Source: Cristatella mucedo
Taxonomy: Eukaryota > Bryozoa > Phylactolaemata > Cristatellidae
Reading direction: 5' to 3'
Assembly (NCBI GenBank): GCA_009760855.2
Contig: WPIO01000102.1
Span: forward strand, 188,001 to 252,000
Length of the DNA stretch: 64,000 nucleotides
Both the position numbers and the translations under genes were made by a program. Every line of letters begins with the position of its first letter. Position 1 is the first letter of the stretch. Positions 1 through 9,341 of the stretch are shown piece after piece. Under the pieces are notes generated by a model. That model had not been told where the DNA came from. It saw only the letters and a program-made list of their open reading frames with translations, and did not search any database.

Positions 1-297
1 ACCTATTGCACCTTGAACCAAACATGCTGTTGATGGAAAAGTTAGATCTGGTGTTGTTGTGGCAACAATAATTAAATTCAAACTTAATGGATCGAAGTTT
101 AAATCTTGCAATAATATTTTTGAGGCCTTTATTGCCATATCAGATGTTGGAAGATCTGACACATGCCGCTTTGATATTCCCGTCCTTGTCGTTATCCACT
201 CATCGGTAGTATCAACAAACTTAGATATGTCTGCATTGGTCAGGATCTTTTCTGGCAGATAGCCAGAATATCCCATGACTCTGGAAACAACAGACAT
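1..297 (-). CDS. fabH: 3-oxoacyl-ACP synthase III, N-terminal part (runs off left edge)
   Basis: Ninety-nine codons from an ATG at 297 read on the minus strand to the window edge without a stop. The start MSVVSRVMGYSGYLPEK, then DEWITTRTGISKRH, is the typical FabH N-terminus, and the fragment ends with TACLVQGAIG, which holds the active-site cysteine of the Cys-His-Asn triad. FabH condenses acetyl-CoA with malonyl-ACP to begin type II fatty acid synthesis in the cytoplasm. It lies 52 bases downstream of rpsU on the same strand. The His and Asn residues lie outside the window, so intactness cannot be judged. Confidence 0.9.
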   Translation of the reverse strand, partial: MSVVSRVMGYSGYLPEKILTNADISKFVDTTDEWITTRTGISKRHVSDLPTSDMAIKASKILLQDLNFDPLSLNLIIVATTTPDLTFPSTACLVQGAIG

Positions 298-349
298 AAA
301 ATAAATTAATTTAAAAAAGAAAAAAAGAACCAGCTAGATTCAGTCAAAG

Positions 350-550
350 CTAATTATTGATATCTATGCTATTTTTACGTCTTTTTCTTCTTTTTGAACT
401 TTCAATTCTCTTCAATAGAGCTTTTTTGTTTTTAGGGCAAAATGCAACCAAACTTTTCAATTTATGGAAAATTTGCTCGCGCTGTAGTTTTTTACGCAAA
501 GAAAGCAAAGCCTGATCGACATTGCCATTGAAAACTTGTACAGTAGACAA
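350..550 (-). CDS. rpsU: 30S ribosomal protein S21
   Basis: A 66-residue basic protein with the S21 pattern: a short beta start (VQVFNGNVDQAL), then SLRKKLQREQIFHKLK and a lysine/arginine-rich helical tail (KRRKRRKN). S21 binds the small-subunit platform near the 3' end of 16S rRNA and helps initiation. Alphaproteobacterial S21 is usually 65 to 75 residues, so the length fits. The middle (residues 33 to 45) is more divergent than usual, with a cysteine where the family has Arg/Lys/Tyr. It probably shares a transcript with fabH. Confidence 0.8.
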   Translation of the reverse strand: MSTVQVFNGNVDQALLSLRKKLQREQIFHKLKSLVAFCPKNKKALLKRIESSKRRKRRKNSIDINN

Positions 551-1240
551 AATATAGAAACAATAAATTAAACAAAAAGCTCAAATAAACACCTGATGGC
601 ATAAAAAGTAATTGAGACATTATTAAAAAAATAAAAAGCAAGTATTTTTTCACAAGCCAAAAAAAGTAATTATTTTATCAACAAATAACCATTTCAGAAA
701 ATATAGAACAAAAGCCAAAAAAGATTTTTTGTTTTATGTTGTTGCTATTTTTTTTGATGAATGTTTTCAAATAAACACTAATGAAAATGATAGTATTTCA
801 AGCCAAAAATCCAATTTTTCCTAAGCTATATTCATAGACAATTAAGAAAAATAATTATATTAAAAATTAAATGATTCATCAAGCAAGACTACACATACTA
901 TAAAAATTGCACTGCGAACGACAAATTGCAATCATTGCAATCATAGATAAACGAAGAGAGCTGGGTAATGGCTAGATTTATGGTTTTTGTTTTACATAAT
1001 TTGTTTTACACAATTATTGAAAATTCCATCAAAACATCAAAAAATATAAAACTTATAAAAATGAAATGATCGCAAATTTAAAGTAAGATCTTAATTAAGG
1101 CAATTTGCGATAATGATAATGTATCAACATTGCCAAATTTTTTTGTTGCTTTATACAAAATCGCATCCAAATTATTATATTTTACACTGCGTTAATATTT
1201 AATAATTGCACATGTTTGTGCGTTTTTAATAAATAAATTC
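551..1240. other. Gene-free AT-rich stretch between rpsU and the DMT transporter
   Basis: About 690 bases without a supportable gene on either strand. It must hold the promoters for both divergent neighbours, but no clear -35/-10 pair stands out from the A/T runs. I see no tRNA-like fold or strong terminator hairpin. Confidence 0.5.
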
Positions 1241-2119
1241 ATGCCAATCATCAAGAAATATTTAAGCTTTTTTGTAAGTTTTTTTGGCACAAAAACAATT
1301 TTTGGACTCTCTTGTGCAGTATCTGTTTTACAGATGATTATAACTAAGCACATCTATAGCACTTACAAAGTAACGCCCTCTGAGATGCTTTTTTGGAGAT
1401 CGATATTTTTAATAGCAATTCTCGCACCCTTGGCCGTCAAATTTAAGCCAAAACTCTTTCCCAGAAAATCAATTAATGTCTATTTTTTACTTAACGCCGT
1501 TACAGCTCTTAGTTTATATATTTGGTATAATAATCAAGTTAAAATTGAGACAAATCACGCGGTATTGATATCTTTTTTAACACCTGTTTTTGCTGTTTTT
1601 GCATCTAATTTAATTTTAAGGGAAAAAATTAGCAGCAAAATTATTATTGCAATGATATTTTGTATTATTGGCACTATTTTTATAACAGAACCAAGCAAGC
1701 CAGAGCTGCATTATGCCTATATTTTGTTGATTTTTTGTGCCGGACTAAGGGCATTATGCAGCATTTTAACAAAAATAGTTAATAATAACGAGTCTTTAAG
1801 TAGTAATTTTTACTCCACAAACTTTTTGCTAGCGTTAATTATGATAGTCTTTTGTTGGCCAGATTCTTTTGCCATAAACTACATCGCCGCTCTATTTATT
1901 TTCTTGGCTACGGTATTATATTTGACTTATTTTGCCTGCTTTAATTTGGCCATTAGGTACAGCAAAGTTAATCTTTTGCAGCCTGTAGATTTTATTCGCT
2001 TGCCACTTTCTATTATTTTGTCTTGGGTCTTTTTTCAAGAAAGCCTTACTATGCTGGATTTAATTGGCGGCAGCTTAATTGTTGTGGGATTTTTTTATTC
2101 CAATAAAATAAAATCTTAA
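1241..2119 (+). CDS. EamA/DMT-family transporter
   Basis: A 292-residue hydrophobic protein with about ten predicted membrane helices in two EamA-like halves. The first half has EMLFWRSIFL after helix 1 and ETNHAVLISFLTPVFAVF; the second half ends with LPLSIILSWVFFQESLTMLDLIGGSLIVVG, the usual EamA closing signature. Members export or exchange small metabolites; some rickettsial homologues import S-adenosylmethionine from the host, but nothing here fixes the substrate. The ATG at 1241 has no obvious Shine-Dalgarno sequence, as is common in this window. It points towards aspC, 66 bases downstream. Confidence 0.8.
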   Translation: MPIIKKYLSFFVSFFGTKTIFGLSCAVSVLQMIITKHIYSTYKVTPSEMLFWRSIFLIAILAPLAVKFKPKLFPRKSINVYFLLNAVTALSLYIWYNNQVKIETNHAVLISFLTPVFAVFASNLILREKISSKIIIAMIFCIIGTIFITEPSKPELHYAYILLIFCAGLRALCSILTKIVNNNESLSSNFYSTNFLLALIMIVFCWPDSFAINYIAALFIFLATVLYLTYFACFNLAIRYSKVNLLQPVDFIRLPLSIILSWVFFQESLTMLDLIGGSLIVVGFFYSNKIKS

Positions 2120-2185
2120 TTTCTTGACTTTTCAAAAAAGCAAAAACACTAGGCTTTAATAATATTTATCTTATTTTTTAAGCAC

Positions 2186-3394
2186 ATGCTAGCTGAAAGA
2201 ATGAAGCTTGTCGGACCATCTCCGACCATTGCAATATCATCAAAAGCAAAGGAAATGAAGGCTTCCGGACTTCCAATTATAGATCTTTCCGCTGGCGACC
2301 CAGCATTGGATCCAGAATATCCAACCCCAGAATCGGTAAAACAAGCTGGAATTGATGCGATACAAACTGGCAAAACTGGATACACCTCTGCAAATGGCAT
2401 TCTGCCCCTAAGGGAAAAAATAGTTGAAAAACTAAAGAAATACAACAACATCAATTACAGTCCAGAAGAAATAACTGTAGGCTGTGGTGCAAAGCAAATA
2501 TTATTTAACGGTTTTTTGGCAACAATAAATCAGGGAGATGAGGTGATCATTCCGGTTCCATCTTGGGTTTCTTATTGCGATATGGTTGCCTTGTGCGGCG
2601 GCAAGCCAATAACAATATTGGGATTGGCAGAAAATGAATTTAAGGTTACTGCCCAGCAAATTGCAGAAAAAATAACCATAAAAACTAAATGGTTAATACT
2701 TAACTCCCCCTGCAACCCTACTGGTGCAATTTATACCAAACAAGAACTCAGTGAGATTGCCGATGTATTAATGCAAAATCCTCATGTTCACATTATGAGT
2801 GACGATATTTATGAATATTTAATTTATAGCGCAGAAGACAATTTTTGTCATATAATAAATGTCGAACCAAAACTGCAAGAAAGAGTTTTAATCATCAATG
2901 GAACTGCCAAGTCGCACGGCATGACTGGCTGGCGCGTTGGTTTTGGAGCTGGCAACAGGCAACTTATTTCCGCAATGAACATTCTCGCATCACAGTCAAC
3001 TTCCAATGCTTGCACAATCTCTCAATATGCAACAATTGCAGCGCTGGAAGATGGCGACCAAGCTTCCAAACAAACTATCTCTGCCTTGCGTAATAAAAGA
3101 GATTTGGTTGTATCTACCCTTAGCTCAGTCAAGGGATTAAATGTTATCAATCCCAAGGGGGCGTTTTATGTTTTTGTTGGCATTAAAGACCTGATAGGCA
3201 AAAGCTTTAGGGGAGAAAAAATTAACTCATGCAAACATTTTTGCGAATTACTGTTAAACAAAAATTTTGTTGCCACTATACCGGGTAGTGCATTTTTTGC
3301 ACCAGATAATTTTCGCATAGCCTTAACTGCATCTACAGAAAATGTAAAAAATGGTGCCATCGCTATTAGGCAATTTGTGGAAGAAATATCGTAG
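2186..3394 (+). CDS. aspC: Aspartate aminotransferase (class I/II PLP aminotransferase)
   Basis: A 402-residue fold-type I aminotransferase of the alphaproteobacterial AatA type. Visible landmarks are the N-terminal LAERMKLVGPSPTIAISSKA, DLSAGDPALD, the NSPCNPTGA loop with its PLP-contacting Asn, the SDDIYEYL Asp, the PLP lysine in NGTAKSHGMTGWRVGFG and a C-terminal FRIALTAS substrate-carboxylate Arg. It would interconvert aspartate and 2-oxoglutarate with oxaloacetate and glutamate. The next gene starts three bases after its stop, so the two are probably co-transcribed. Some relatives also accept prephenate, which motifs alone cannot exclude. Confidence 0.85.
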   Translation: MLAERMKLVGPSPTIAISSKAKEMKASGLPIIDLSAGDPALDPEYPTPESVKQAGIDAIQTGKTGYTSANGILPLREKIVEKLKKYNNINYSPEEITVGCGAKQILFNGFLATINQGDEVIIPVPSWVSYCDMVALCGGKPITILGLAENEFKVTAQQIAEKITIKTKWLILNSPCNPTGAIYTKQELSEIADVLMQNPHVHIMSDDIYEYLIYSAEDNFCHIINVEPKLQERVLIINGTAKSHGMTGWRVGFGAGNRQLISAMNILASQSTSNACTISQYATIAALEDGDQASKQTISALRNKRDLVVSTLSSVKGLNVINPKGAFYVFVGIKDLIGKSFRGEKINSCKHFCELLLNKNFVATIPGSAFFAPDNFRIALTASTENVKNGAIAIRQFVEEIS

Positions 3395-3397
3395 AAA

Positions 3398-4336
3398 ATG
3401 GAGGCCAAATTTAGGATAATTGCCATTTTGTTTTTTGTGGCAGCAATGCTAAATCGATCATATTGTGCTGAATCTGCGCAGGTTATAGTTGATATTTCGA
3501 AAAATTTAACCATCAAACAAGAAGATCATCATGAAATTTTATATACAGCAAACAATTTAGCCAAAAGAATGCTTACTATTTATGTGGCTTTAGACTACAT
3601 TAAAAACAACAACAATCCACTTGAAAGACAGGATAGCAAAAATTCACAACAAATAGAAGCTAACGCCAAATCACGGCTCATAAATCTTGTATTAAAAACA
3701 TACCTAAGTCCAGAAACCACACAAGATCAAATACAAATTGCCGCAATATTGGCTGGAGGTTCGGAAGATTTTGATGAATTGTTGCAAAAATATGCAAAAA
3801 AAATGTTACTTCATGGCACAGAAATCCGCGGCAATAAAACAACCGTCAGCGATCTTTCCGTAATACAATCAAGATTAACGCAAGATTTTACTGCCATGAA
3901 AAATCTTTTTTACATAGAAAAAATAGCAGCAAGGGGAGAGGTTACTCCGGCATTTTGTGGCATTAATGCATTAAAGGGCGCAGAATTTGGCATATTCGAC
4001 AACAATATTCCAAGTGGAAAAACCATCGGTCTTGTTATTCGCGGTAATAATTTGTCTCTTTCTGCAGTAAAAACAACCATGGCAAATGAATTAAATTTAA
4101 CAGACATAATATCTGCAATCATCATCTCAAACAAAAAAAATGCAGTTGGCGATAAAGTAGAAACTTTAGATCCACTTATGCATCATTACATCTACCAGCA
4201 AAATCTTCTATCTCTTTCTTGGACTGATTTTTTTATTCAAATCGCCCTACTTCAGGCTCAGAAATTTTTAGAAAATAAAACAAATAAAAACAACTTATTA
4301 AATAGCATTATCCTGCCAACTGCTAATTTGATTTAA
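3398..4336 (+). CDS. Exported PBP5-like (peptidase S11 fold) protein lacking catalytic motifs
   Basis: A 312-residue protein with a signal peptide (hydrophobic core, then RSYCA/ES at about residue 24). The order of elements follows low-molecular-weight penicillin-binding proteins: VIVDISKN (usual VVxDAxTG), then LAKRMLTIYVALDYI (usual SLTKMMTLYLALE), LAGGSEDFDELLQKYAKKML (usual AGSExxFVxLMNxxAKxLG) and GAEFGIFDNNIPSGKTIGLVI (usual GVDGIKTGYTxxSGxNLV). In this alignment the SxxK serine is Asn, the SxN motif is not recognisable and KTG reads FDN. I infer a non-enzymatic relative of DacA, perhaps muropeptide-binding. It follows aspC by three bases. The family call is by eye and could be wrong. 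Confidence 0.5.
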   Translation: MEAKFRIIAILFFVAAMLNRSYCAESAQVIVDISKNLTIKQEDHHEILYTANNLAKRMLTIYVALDYIKNNNNPLERQDSKNSQQIEANAKSRLINLVLKTYLSPETTQDQIQIAAILAGGSEDFDELLQKYAKKMLLHGTEIRGNKTTVSDLSVIQSRLTQDFTAMKNLFYIEKIAARGEVTPAFCGINALKGAEFGIFDNNIPSGKTIGLVIRGNNLSLSAVKTTMANELNLTDIISAIIISNKKNAVGDKVETLDPLMHHYIYQQNLLSLSWTDFFIQIALLQAQKFLENKTNKNNLLNSIILPTANLI

Positions 4337-4617
4337 CTTGCTGGGCGTAAACAAAACTGAGCATTAAGTTGCAATAAAATAAATATAATAATTACCGCCA
4401 AAAATAAGTTGCATTGCGAAGCAGAATCGCCTCAACAAAAAAGATATATCAACAACAATTTTTTATTTTAAGGAATATCAATGGCAAAAAAATTAAAAAT
4501 AAAATCTATAAAAAATAAAAAAATATCACGAAAATGTCTTTTTACTTGTAATTAATTAAACAACACAAAATAACCCCTCTGTCGGACTGGTGCTTATTGA
4601 TATAATTTTTTCTTCTC

Positions 4618-5343
4618 TTGCTAGATGTCTTGTTTTTTGCTGCTTTAGCAATATTTCTTATATTTAAACTAAAATCTATCCTAGGAGAAGATTACGGCGA
4701 CGATAATTTTGCCGCTAAGCAAAAAAAAGATGGCTCAAAGGTTGTTATAGACATCACCACTCGCGCAACTAAACACGAGAATCAAAAGCTAGAAGAAGAT
4801 GCTCAGAGGGCAAAAGAATCAGCAATAACAAGACTGCTGCCGAAAAATTTTCACCAAAATCCCGAATCTTTAATCTCTGCCGATCTTAGCAATTCTATAG
4901 AATTATTGGCAAAAATTCCAAATTTTGATCCTAAAGTTTTTATTGCTGGATGTTGTGAGATATTTTACGCGGTAATAGACTCTTATCAAAAAGGGAATCT
5001 TGGTTTAGTGGAAATGGTTTTATCTAACGAATTACGCACCCAGCTAAATAAAGCCACAGAAGAACGTCGCAGTTTAAATATTACCGAATCAGTAATTATA
5101 GTAAGCATTAATCATGCCAGTATAGTTGCAATTGAGGGACAATCTGACCGCGTAAGTCTGAAAGTAAAATTTATTTCAGAGCAAGTTAGTTATTCGCAAA
5201 ATTCTGAAGGAGTTTTAATTGGCGGAGATAAGGATAAAATATTTGCCGCTTCAGAAATTTGGAATTTTTCCGCAGCCCTTGATAAGAATAACTCCGAACC
5301 AGAATGGAAACTTTGCGGAATAGAAAACTGCAAAGAAGATTAG
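4618..5343 (+). CDS. Tim44-like domain protein
   Basis: A 241-residue protein with one N-terminal membrane segment (LDVLFFAALAIFLIFKL), a charged linker, and a Tim44-like domain from about residue 95 (FDPKVFIAGCCEIFYAVIDSY, then VEMVLSNELRTQL). The TTG start at 4618 is chosen because homologues begin with a short x-LDIIFFA-type anchor and no ATG gives it. Bacterial relatives of mitochondrial Tim44 are inner-membrane proteins of unclear role in alphaproteobacteria. MltA follows 19 bases later; this pairing with a lytic transglycosylase is common in the class. Confidence 0.7.
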   Translation: MLDVLFFAALAIFLIFKLKSILGEDYGDDNFAAKQKKDGSKVVIDITTRATKHENQKLEEDAQRAKESAITRLLPKNFHQNPESLISADLSNSIELLAKIPNFDPKVFIAGCCEIFYAVIDSYQKGNLGLVEMVLSNELRTQLNKATEERRSLNITESVIIVSINHASIVAIEGQSDRVSLKVKFISEQVSYSQNSEGVLIGGDKDKIFAASEIWNFSAALDKNNSEPEWKLCGIENCKED

Positions 5344-5362
5344 AAAAATCATAAAATAATAC

Positions 5363-6796
5363 ATGAATGGATACTGGCTCTTGGTTTATGGTTTTATATC
5401 TTTAAGCCTATTTTCCTGTACCAATAATCTTCAAATCTCTCAAAATGGAAAACCATCGCCCAAGGAAGACTATCAGCAAAAAGAAGTTACATATCACATA
5501 GAAAACTATCAGAGGCAAATGAACATGCGCCTACAAAATAAATATCTTAACGATATACAATATAGCCTTAGTCCAACATCAAGATCTTTTGTTGCGGTGG
5601 GAGAAAAAATTCCAGTAAAAAATGGCTCTTATGGCAAATCTCATGAAAAAACCCTAGCTCATTGCCTAGTACACTCAAGTAACAAAACCTGCCAAAAATG
5701 GCTTGAAGAGGAAGAAAAAATCCACAAGATAGAAACAAAAAGCCTCAGATTGGAGTCTAAAACTTTTGCCGAAATTGCAGATTGGGACAGTGATAACTTT
5801 GAAGAAGCCATGGAAAGTTTTGTCAGTGGCTGTGCTGCGGTTAAAAGGTATGCTAAAAACGGCAAGCCAATTAAAACCTCTGAACTACAATTTGGCAAAA
5901 TTGAAGAATGGCAAAAACTATGTGAATTGGCAAAAGAAAATCAAGGAGGACGTCATAGCAAAAACTTTTTTGAAAGAAACTTTACTCCCTTTGCGGTCAC
6001 AATAAAAAACAAAGACCATCCAAAGCCACTATTTACTGGATATTATGAATTTGGCACCAAGGGTAGCTTAAAGCCTAACGCAAAATATCGCTATCCTCTC
6101 TACATAATGCCGCCAGAATGTAAAAATCAACAACACAAATGCTATTCTAGAAAGACAATAAACGATGGTATTTTAAATAATCGTGGCCTTGAAATTTGCT
6201 GGTTAGATGATCCGGTAGAATTGTGGCAGCTGCAAATTCAGGGATCTGGACTGGTGGATTTGGGCAACGGAACTTTTTTGCGTGTGGGCTTTGGTGGAAC
6301 GAATAAAAAGTCATATCAAGAAATTTGGGACAAATTTCCCTACCAAAAATTACCACCAAATCAGCGTAATCGCAATGGTGCGATGGCATGGCTTAGAGAA
6401 CATGGTAAGCAAGCATTAAATTTTATGAACCTCAACCCATCTTATACATTTTTTATACCAAACAACAAAGAATATACGGTTGGAGCAAGAATGACAAAAC
6501 TAATTCCAAGCAGAGTGGTTGCCGTTGATTATGATTTTATTCCTTATGGAGTGCCTCTGTGGATATCAACTAAATTGCCGGTAAGAAATAAGCAAATATC
6601 GGGATGGCTGCCACTTAGAAGATTGGTCATGGCGCAGGATACTGGCAAGGCCATCAAGGGGCCAGCCAGAATGGATATTTTTTTTGGACACGGGGAAAAG
6701 GCACACTATCTTGCTCACAACACCAGATTTAACGGAGATTACTATATCTTATTGCCAAAAACCATCATACCGCATATCAGTAAAATAAAATCATGA
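5363..6796 (+). CDS. mltA: Membrane-bound lytic murein transglycosylase A
   Basis: A 477-residue exported protein. The start NGYWLLVYGFISLSLFSCTN looks like a lipoprotein signal with the acceptor cysteine at about residue 19. The MltA domain holds FTGYYEFGTKGSLKPNAKYRYPLY and IQGSGLVDLGNGTFLRVGF, and the C-terminal 3D domain has LRRLVMAQDTGKAIKGPARMDIFFGHG with the catalytic Asp of the D-x-G-x-A motif. The enzyme cleaves glycan strands to 1,6-anhydromuropeptides. A charged region of about 100 residues precedes the domain. Its stop overlaps the next start by four bases, indicating translational coupling. Confidence 0.9.
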   Translation: MNGYWLLVYGFISLSLFSCTNNLQISQNGKPSPKEDYQQKEVTYHIENYQRQMNMRLQNKYLNDIQYSLSPTSRSFVAVGEKIPVKNGSYGKSHEKTLAHCLVHSSNKTCQKWLEEEEKIHKIETKSLRLESKTFAEIADWDSDNFEEAMESFVSGCAAVKRYAKNGKPIKTSELQFGKIEEWQKLCELAKENQGGRHSKNFFERNFTPFAVTIKNKDHPKPLFTGYYEFGTKGSLKPNAKYRYPLYIMPPECKNQQHKCYSRKTINDGILNNRGLEICWLDDPVELWQLQIQGSGLVDLGNGTFLRVGFGGTNKKSYQEIWDKFPYQKLPPNQRNRNGAMAWLREHGKQALNFMNLNPSYTFFIPNNKEYTVGARMTKLIPSRVVAVDYDFIPYGVPLWISTKLPVRNKQISGWLPLRRLVMAQDTGKAIKGPARMDIFFGHGEKAHYLAHNTRFNGDYYILLPKTIIPHISKIKS

Positions 6797-7632
6797 AGCT
6801 TTTCGATGAAAATAAAATCATCAAAAACAGGGCCAAGGTAGAAAAAAACCCAACAGAATATCAGCGCTTCTGTGCCACTATCCTAGAAGAAATATTAAAT
6901 AATTTGGATTGCTTGAGTAAAATCAAGCCAAAAAAAATCCTCTATCTTGGTTTGGTTGTCAATATTTGCGATTGTATTGCAAAAAAACATCCCGATGCAG
7001 ATATTTTTTTTGCAGCAAATGTCGTCACCTTTGGCAATATTGCCGATAATTTTATAGATATCAAGCCATATAAATATCATGACTTAAAAACAAAATACCA
7101 AAATAATGCAACTAAAAAATGTTATGACGGCGATGCGAAATTTGATATTATAATTGTACCATTTTTATTTCATCACGCCAATGAAATTCAGATCATAATG
7201 CATCAAATATCCAATCTCTTGCAAGAAAATGGATTGCTTTTTTGTACGTTTTATGGTCCAAAAACCCTTATGGAACTTCGCCATGCAATGTTGGAATTTG
7301 ACGAACAAAAACACAAAGAAATCCACCAAAGAATCATGCCCATGATAGATATTAAAGACGCCGCGAGACTACTTCTTTCTTGCGGATTGCAGCAGATAGT
7401 GACCAATAGTGAAAAAATTGAGCTAGATTTTAAAAGTATTTTTACGCTATTAAAAAAAATTCAGTCTATCGGAGAGGGAGACTGCTTGAACGGTGCCGCA
7501 AAAAAACTATATAAAAAAGATATTCTAGCAATAGAAACAATCTACAAAACAAGATTTTCAGCGGATGGAGTCATGAAGGCAACTCTTGAGATAATTTACT
7601 GCATGGGAATGTCGGCTCCATCGGCATCTTAG
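6793..7632 (+). CDS. SAM-methyltransferase-like protein (NDUFAF5/BioC-like family), SAM motif eroded
   Basis: A 279-residue protein beginning LFDENKIIKNRAK, the start seen in alphaproteobacterial relatives of NDUFAF5, a complex I assembly factor. It keeps DIIIVPFLFHHANEIQIIMHQISNLLQENGLLFCTFYGPKTLMELRHAM in pieces typical of that family. The glycine-rich SAM-binding loop after motif I (DLGxGxG) is instead ILYLGLVVNICD, so cofactor binding is doubtful. It overlaps mltA by four bases. It is distinct from the bioC-like gene at 8007, which keeps the glycine loop. Confidence 0.55.
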   Translation: MKLFDENKIIKNRAKVEKNPTEYQRFCATILEEILNNLDCLSKIKPKKILYLGLVVNICDCIAKKHPDADIFFAANVVTFGNIADNFIDIKPYKYHDLKTKYQNNATKKCYDGDAKFDIIIVPFLFHHANEIQIIMHQISNLLQENGLLFCTFYGPKTLMELRHAMLEFDEQKHKEIHQRIMPMIDIKDAARLLLSCGLQQIVTNSEKIELDFKSIFTLLKKIQSIGEGDCLNGAAKKLYKKDILAIETIYKTRFSADGVMKATLEIIYCMGMSAPSAS

Positions 7633-8006
7633 TTGGCATAAAAAAAGAAAATCAACAAATTTAAACTCGCATCGCATGGCAACAAATTATCATTTTTTAA
7701 CAGCTTAAACATAATAAATGGCGGCTAATTTGACATCTTAAGTTACGGTGTGCAGGGAGGGAATAATGCCATAAAATATTTTGCCTTACCTCATTAAGAT
7801 TGATAAAACGAACTTCTTGGTTGTCTATAATCTTAAAATCTTTCTACATTGTAGACATGTTTTAAAAAAAATACCGCCATACAGATACGCTATCAACAAA
7901 CATTCTTTCAGCCATATAGTTTTAGAGAATATTAATCACATTAAATATTAGCAAAATTCTTATAAAAAATTCAACCATATTACTACATACTACACAATAT
8001 CACGCA
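7633..8006. other. Gene-free stretch between convergent genes, with a possible coding relic
   Basis: About 370 bases between the 3' ends of the methyltransferase-like gene and bioC. On the minus strand 7834 to 7697 is one open frame of 45 codons containing QEVRFINLNEVRQNILWHYS and ending in a normal stop. It has no start codon or recognised family and is taken as possible debris of a lost gene. No terminator hairpin with a clear U-run is visible. Confidence 0.3.
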
Positions 8007-8792
8007 TCAAATATTATGGATAATGGCAACTTTATAATACAGCTGAAAAGGTTCGGGAATTAAGAGAAGCTTCCTAAAATTGCAATCATATTTAACACCA
8101 GAAACTTTATCACCATCATCAGAATTGGCAAGCAATTTTGCGGCAGAATAGCCACTTCCGTGTAAAACTTTTTCAACGGTCATGCCGGTTTTTTTAATGT
8201 GATTAATGGCACTTCTTATGGAAGAAAAATCCTGCACAAGATTCACAATTTCACAATTAAAACTAAGATCACCGAGGCCAATTAATATATTATCTAGGGA
8301 TGGAAACTTTATAACAAGATTCATTAAGTTAAATTGCTCGCTTCTTGCGGCAAGACTTTCCAATGAACCACATACTGGAAAAGCTACGGCAAAATATTTT
8401 GATTTGAAATCAATCTCGCGAAGGATTAAAATCAGACTCCCTTCTTCCATCCAGTGCATCGCAAAGTTTGAAACCACCAGATCGTAAACTTTACATCTCT
8501 TAAGATGAGTTTCTGCTGGTTGGCAAATAGTATTCAATCTGGCATTTTTATTGCACCATTGATTCTGTAAAAAAAGCAATGAATCTTTGACGATATCAAT
8601 TGCATCTATGGTTGCATTGGGAAACATATCGCCACAGCCAATAGTTAAAAAGCCAGTGCCACAGCCTAAATCTGCTATGGAGGAAATTTTTTTTTCACAC
8701 AGTGATTTTAATTTTTGCAATACAATGCCGGCAGAATGCTCTTGGATTTTGGCATGATTATGGTAATATCGTTGTGTGATTAGGTTTTTCAT
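8007..8792 (-). CDS. bioC: Malonyl-ACP O-methyltransferase
   Basis: A 261-residue class I methyltransferase. The N-terminus has YYHNHAKIQEHSAGIVLQKL, typical of BioC, followed by SSIADLGCGTGFLT (SAM-binding glycine loop), the acidic residue in DAIDIVKDSL, and YDLVVSNFAMHWMEE (BioC/NDUFAF5-type motif IV). BioC methylates malonyl-ACP so that fatty acid synthesis can build the pimeloyl chain of biotin. Length matches the family. It lies about 550 bases downstream of bioF on the same strand, with no gene between, so the biotin locus seems to have lost members there. Confidence 0.75.
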   Translation of the reverse strand: MKNLITQRYYHNHAKIQEHSAGIVLQKLKSLCEKKISSIADLGCGTGFLTIGCGDMFPNATIDAIDIVKDSLLFLQNQWCNKNARLNTICQPAETHLKRCKVYDLVVSNFAMHWMEEGSLILILREIDFKSKYFAVAFPVCGSLESLAARSEQFNLMNLVIKFPSLDNILIGLGDLSFNCEIVNLVQDFSSIRSAINHIKKTGMTVEKVLHGSGYSAAKLLANSDDGDKVSGVKYDCNFRKLLLIPEPFQLYYKVAIIHNI

Positions 8793-9341
8793 TCCATTGC
8801 AAATAATAACAATATCAAGAATGATTAAAAAAAATTTAAGTAATTGTGTTGTTTGTCAAATAAACATCGGAACTGCAGTTAGCACCATTTAACAAAATCA
8901 GTAAATAATGCCGCACATTTTGCAATATGGAATTTCTTATACAATGTTTAATTTGAAATCATGATTTGTTGATTATTATGTGTCAAGAATAAATTATAAC
9001 AATAAAAGAAAATAATTAAGACATGAAGCATGACAAATAAATACAAATTTCTGCCTTCTGCTGTAAAAAAACTCAATATAAAAATCGCCAACTAAATAAA
9101 ATATCTTTATATATTTGCCAATAGTTAAGCTGGATAATCCTGCAGATAGCTGTTAAATCAAACTAACAGCCTCATCATGCCTCGTCACCCATACTCACAT
9201 TCTAATGGCAAAACAATTTATATAAAATAAAAATGCCTAAATACAAAAAATGCCTCGCTAGCTTAACAGATTGCTGCAACAAAAACTAGCTATAAAATTA
9301 TTAATATATACATAAAGCTTACCGTCCAAGCAAATAAAAAG
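8793..9341. other. Gene-free stretch between bioF and bioC
   Basis: About 550 AT-rich bases. In rickettsial biotin operons bioC, bioH, bioF, bioA, bioD and bioB are usually contiguous, so a lost gene is plausible here, but I could not match any frame to bioH, bioA or bioD. All frames are closed by frequent stops. Confidence 0.4.

Noticed and set aside
59-262. Plus-strand frame of 67 codons at the left edge
   Set aside because: It lies antisense within the fabH N-terminal region, which has clear family motifs on the minus strand.
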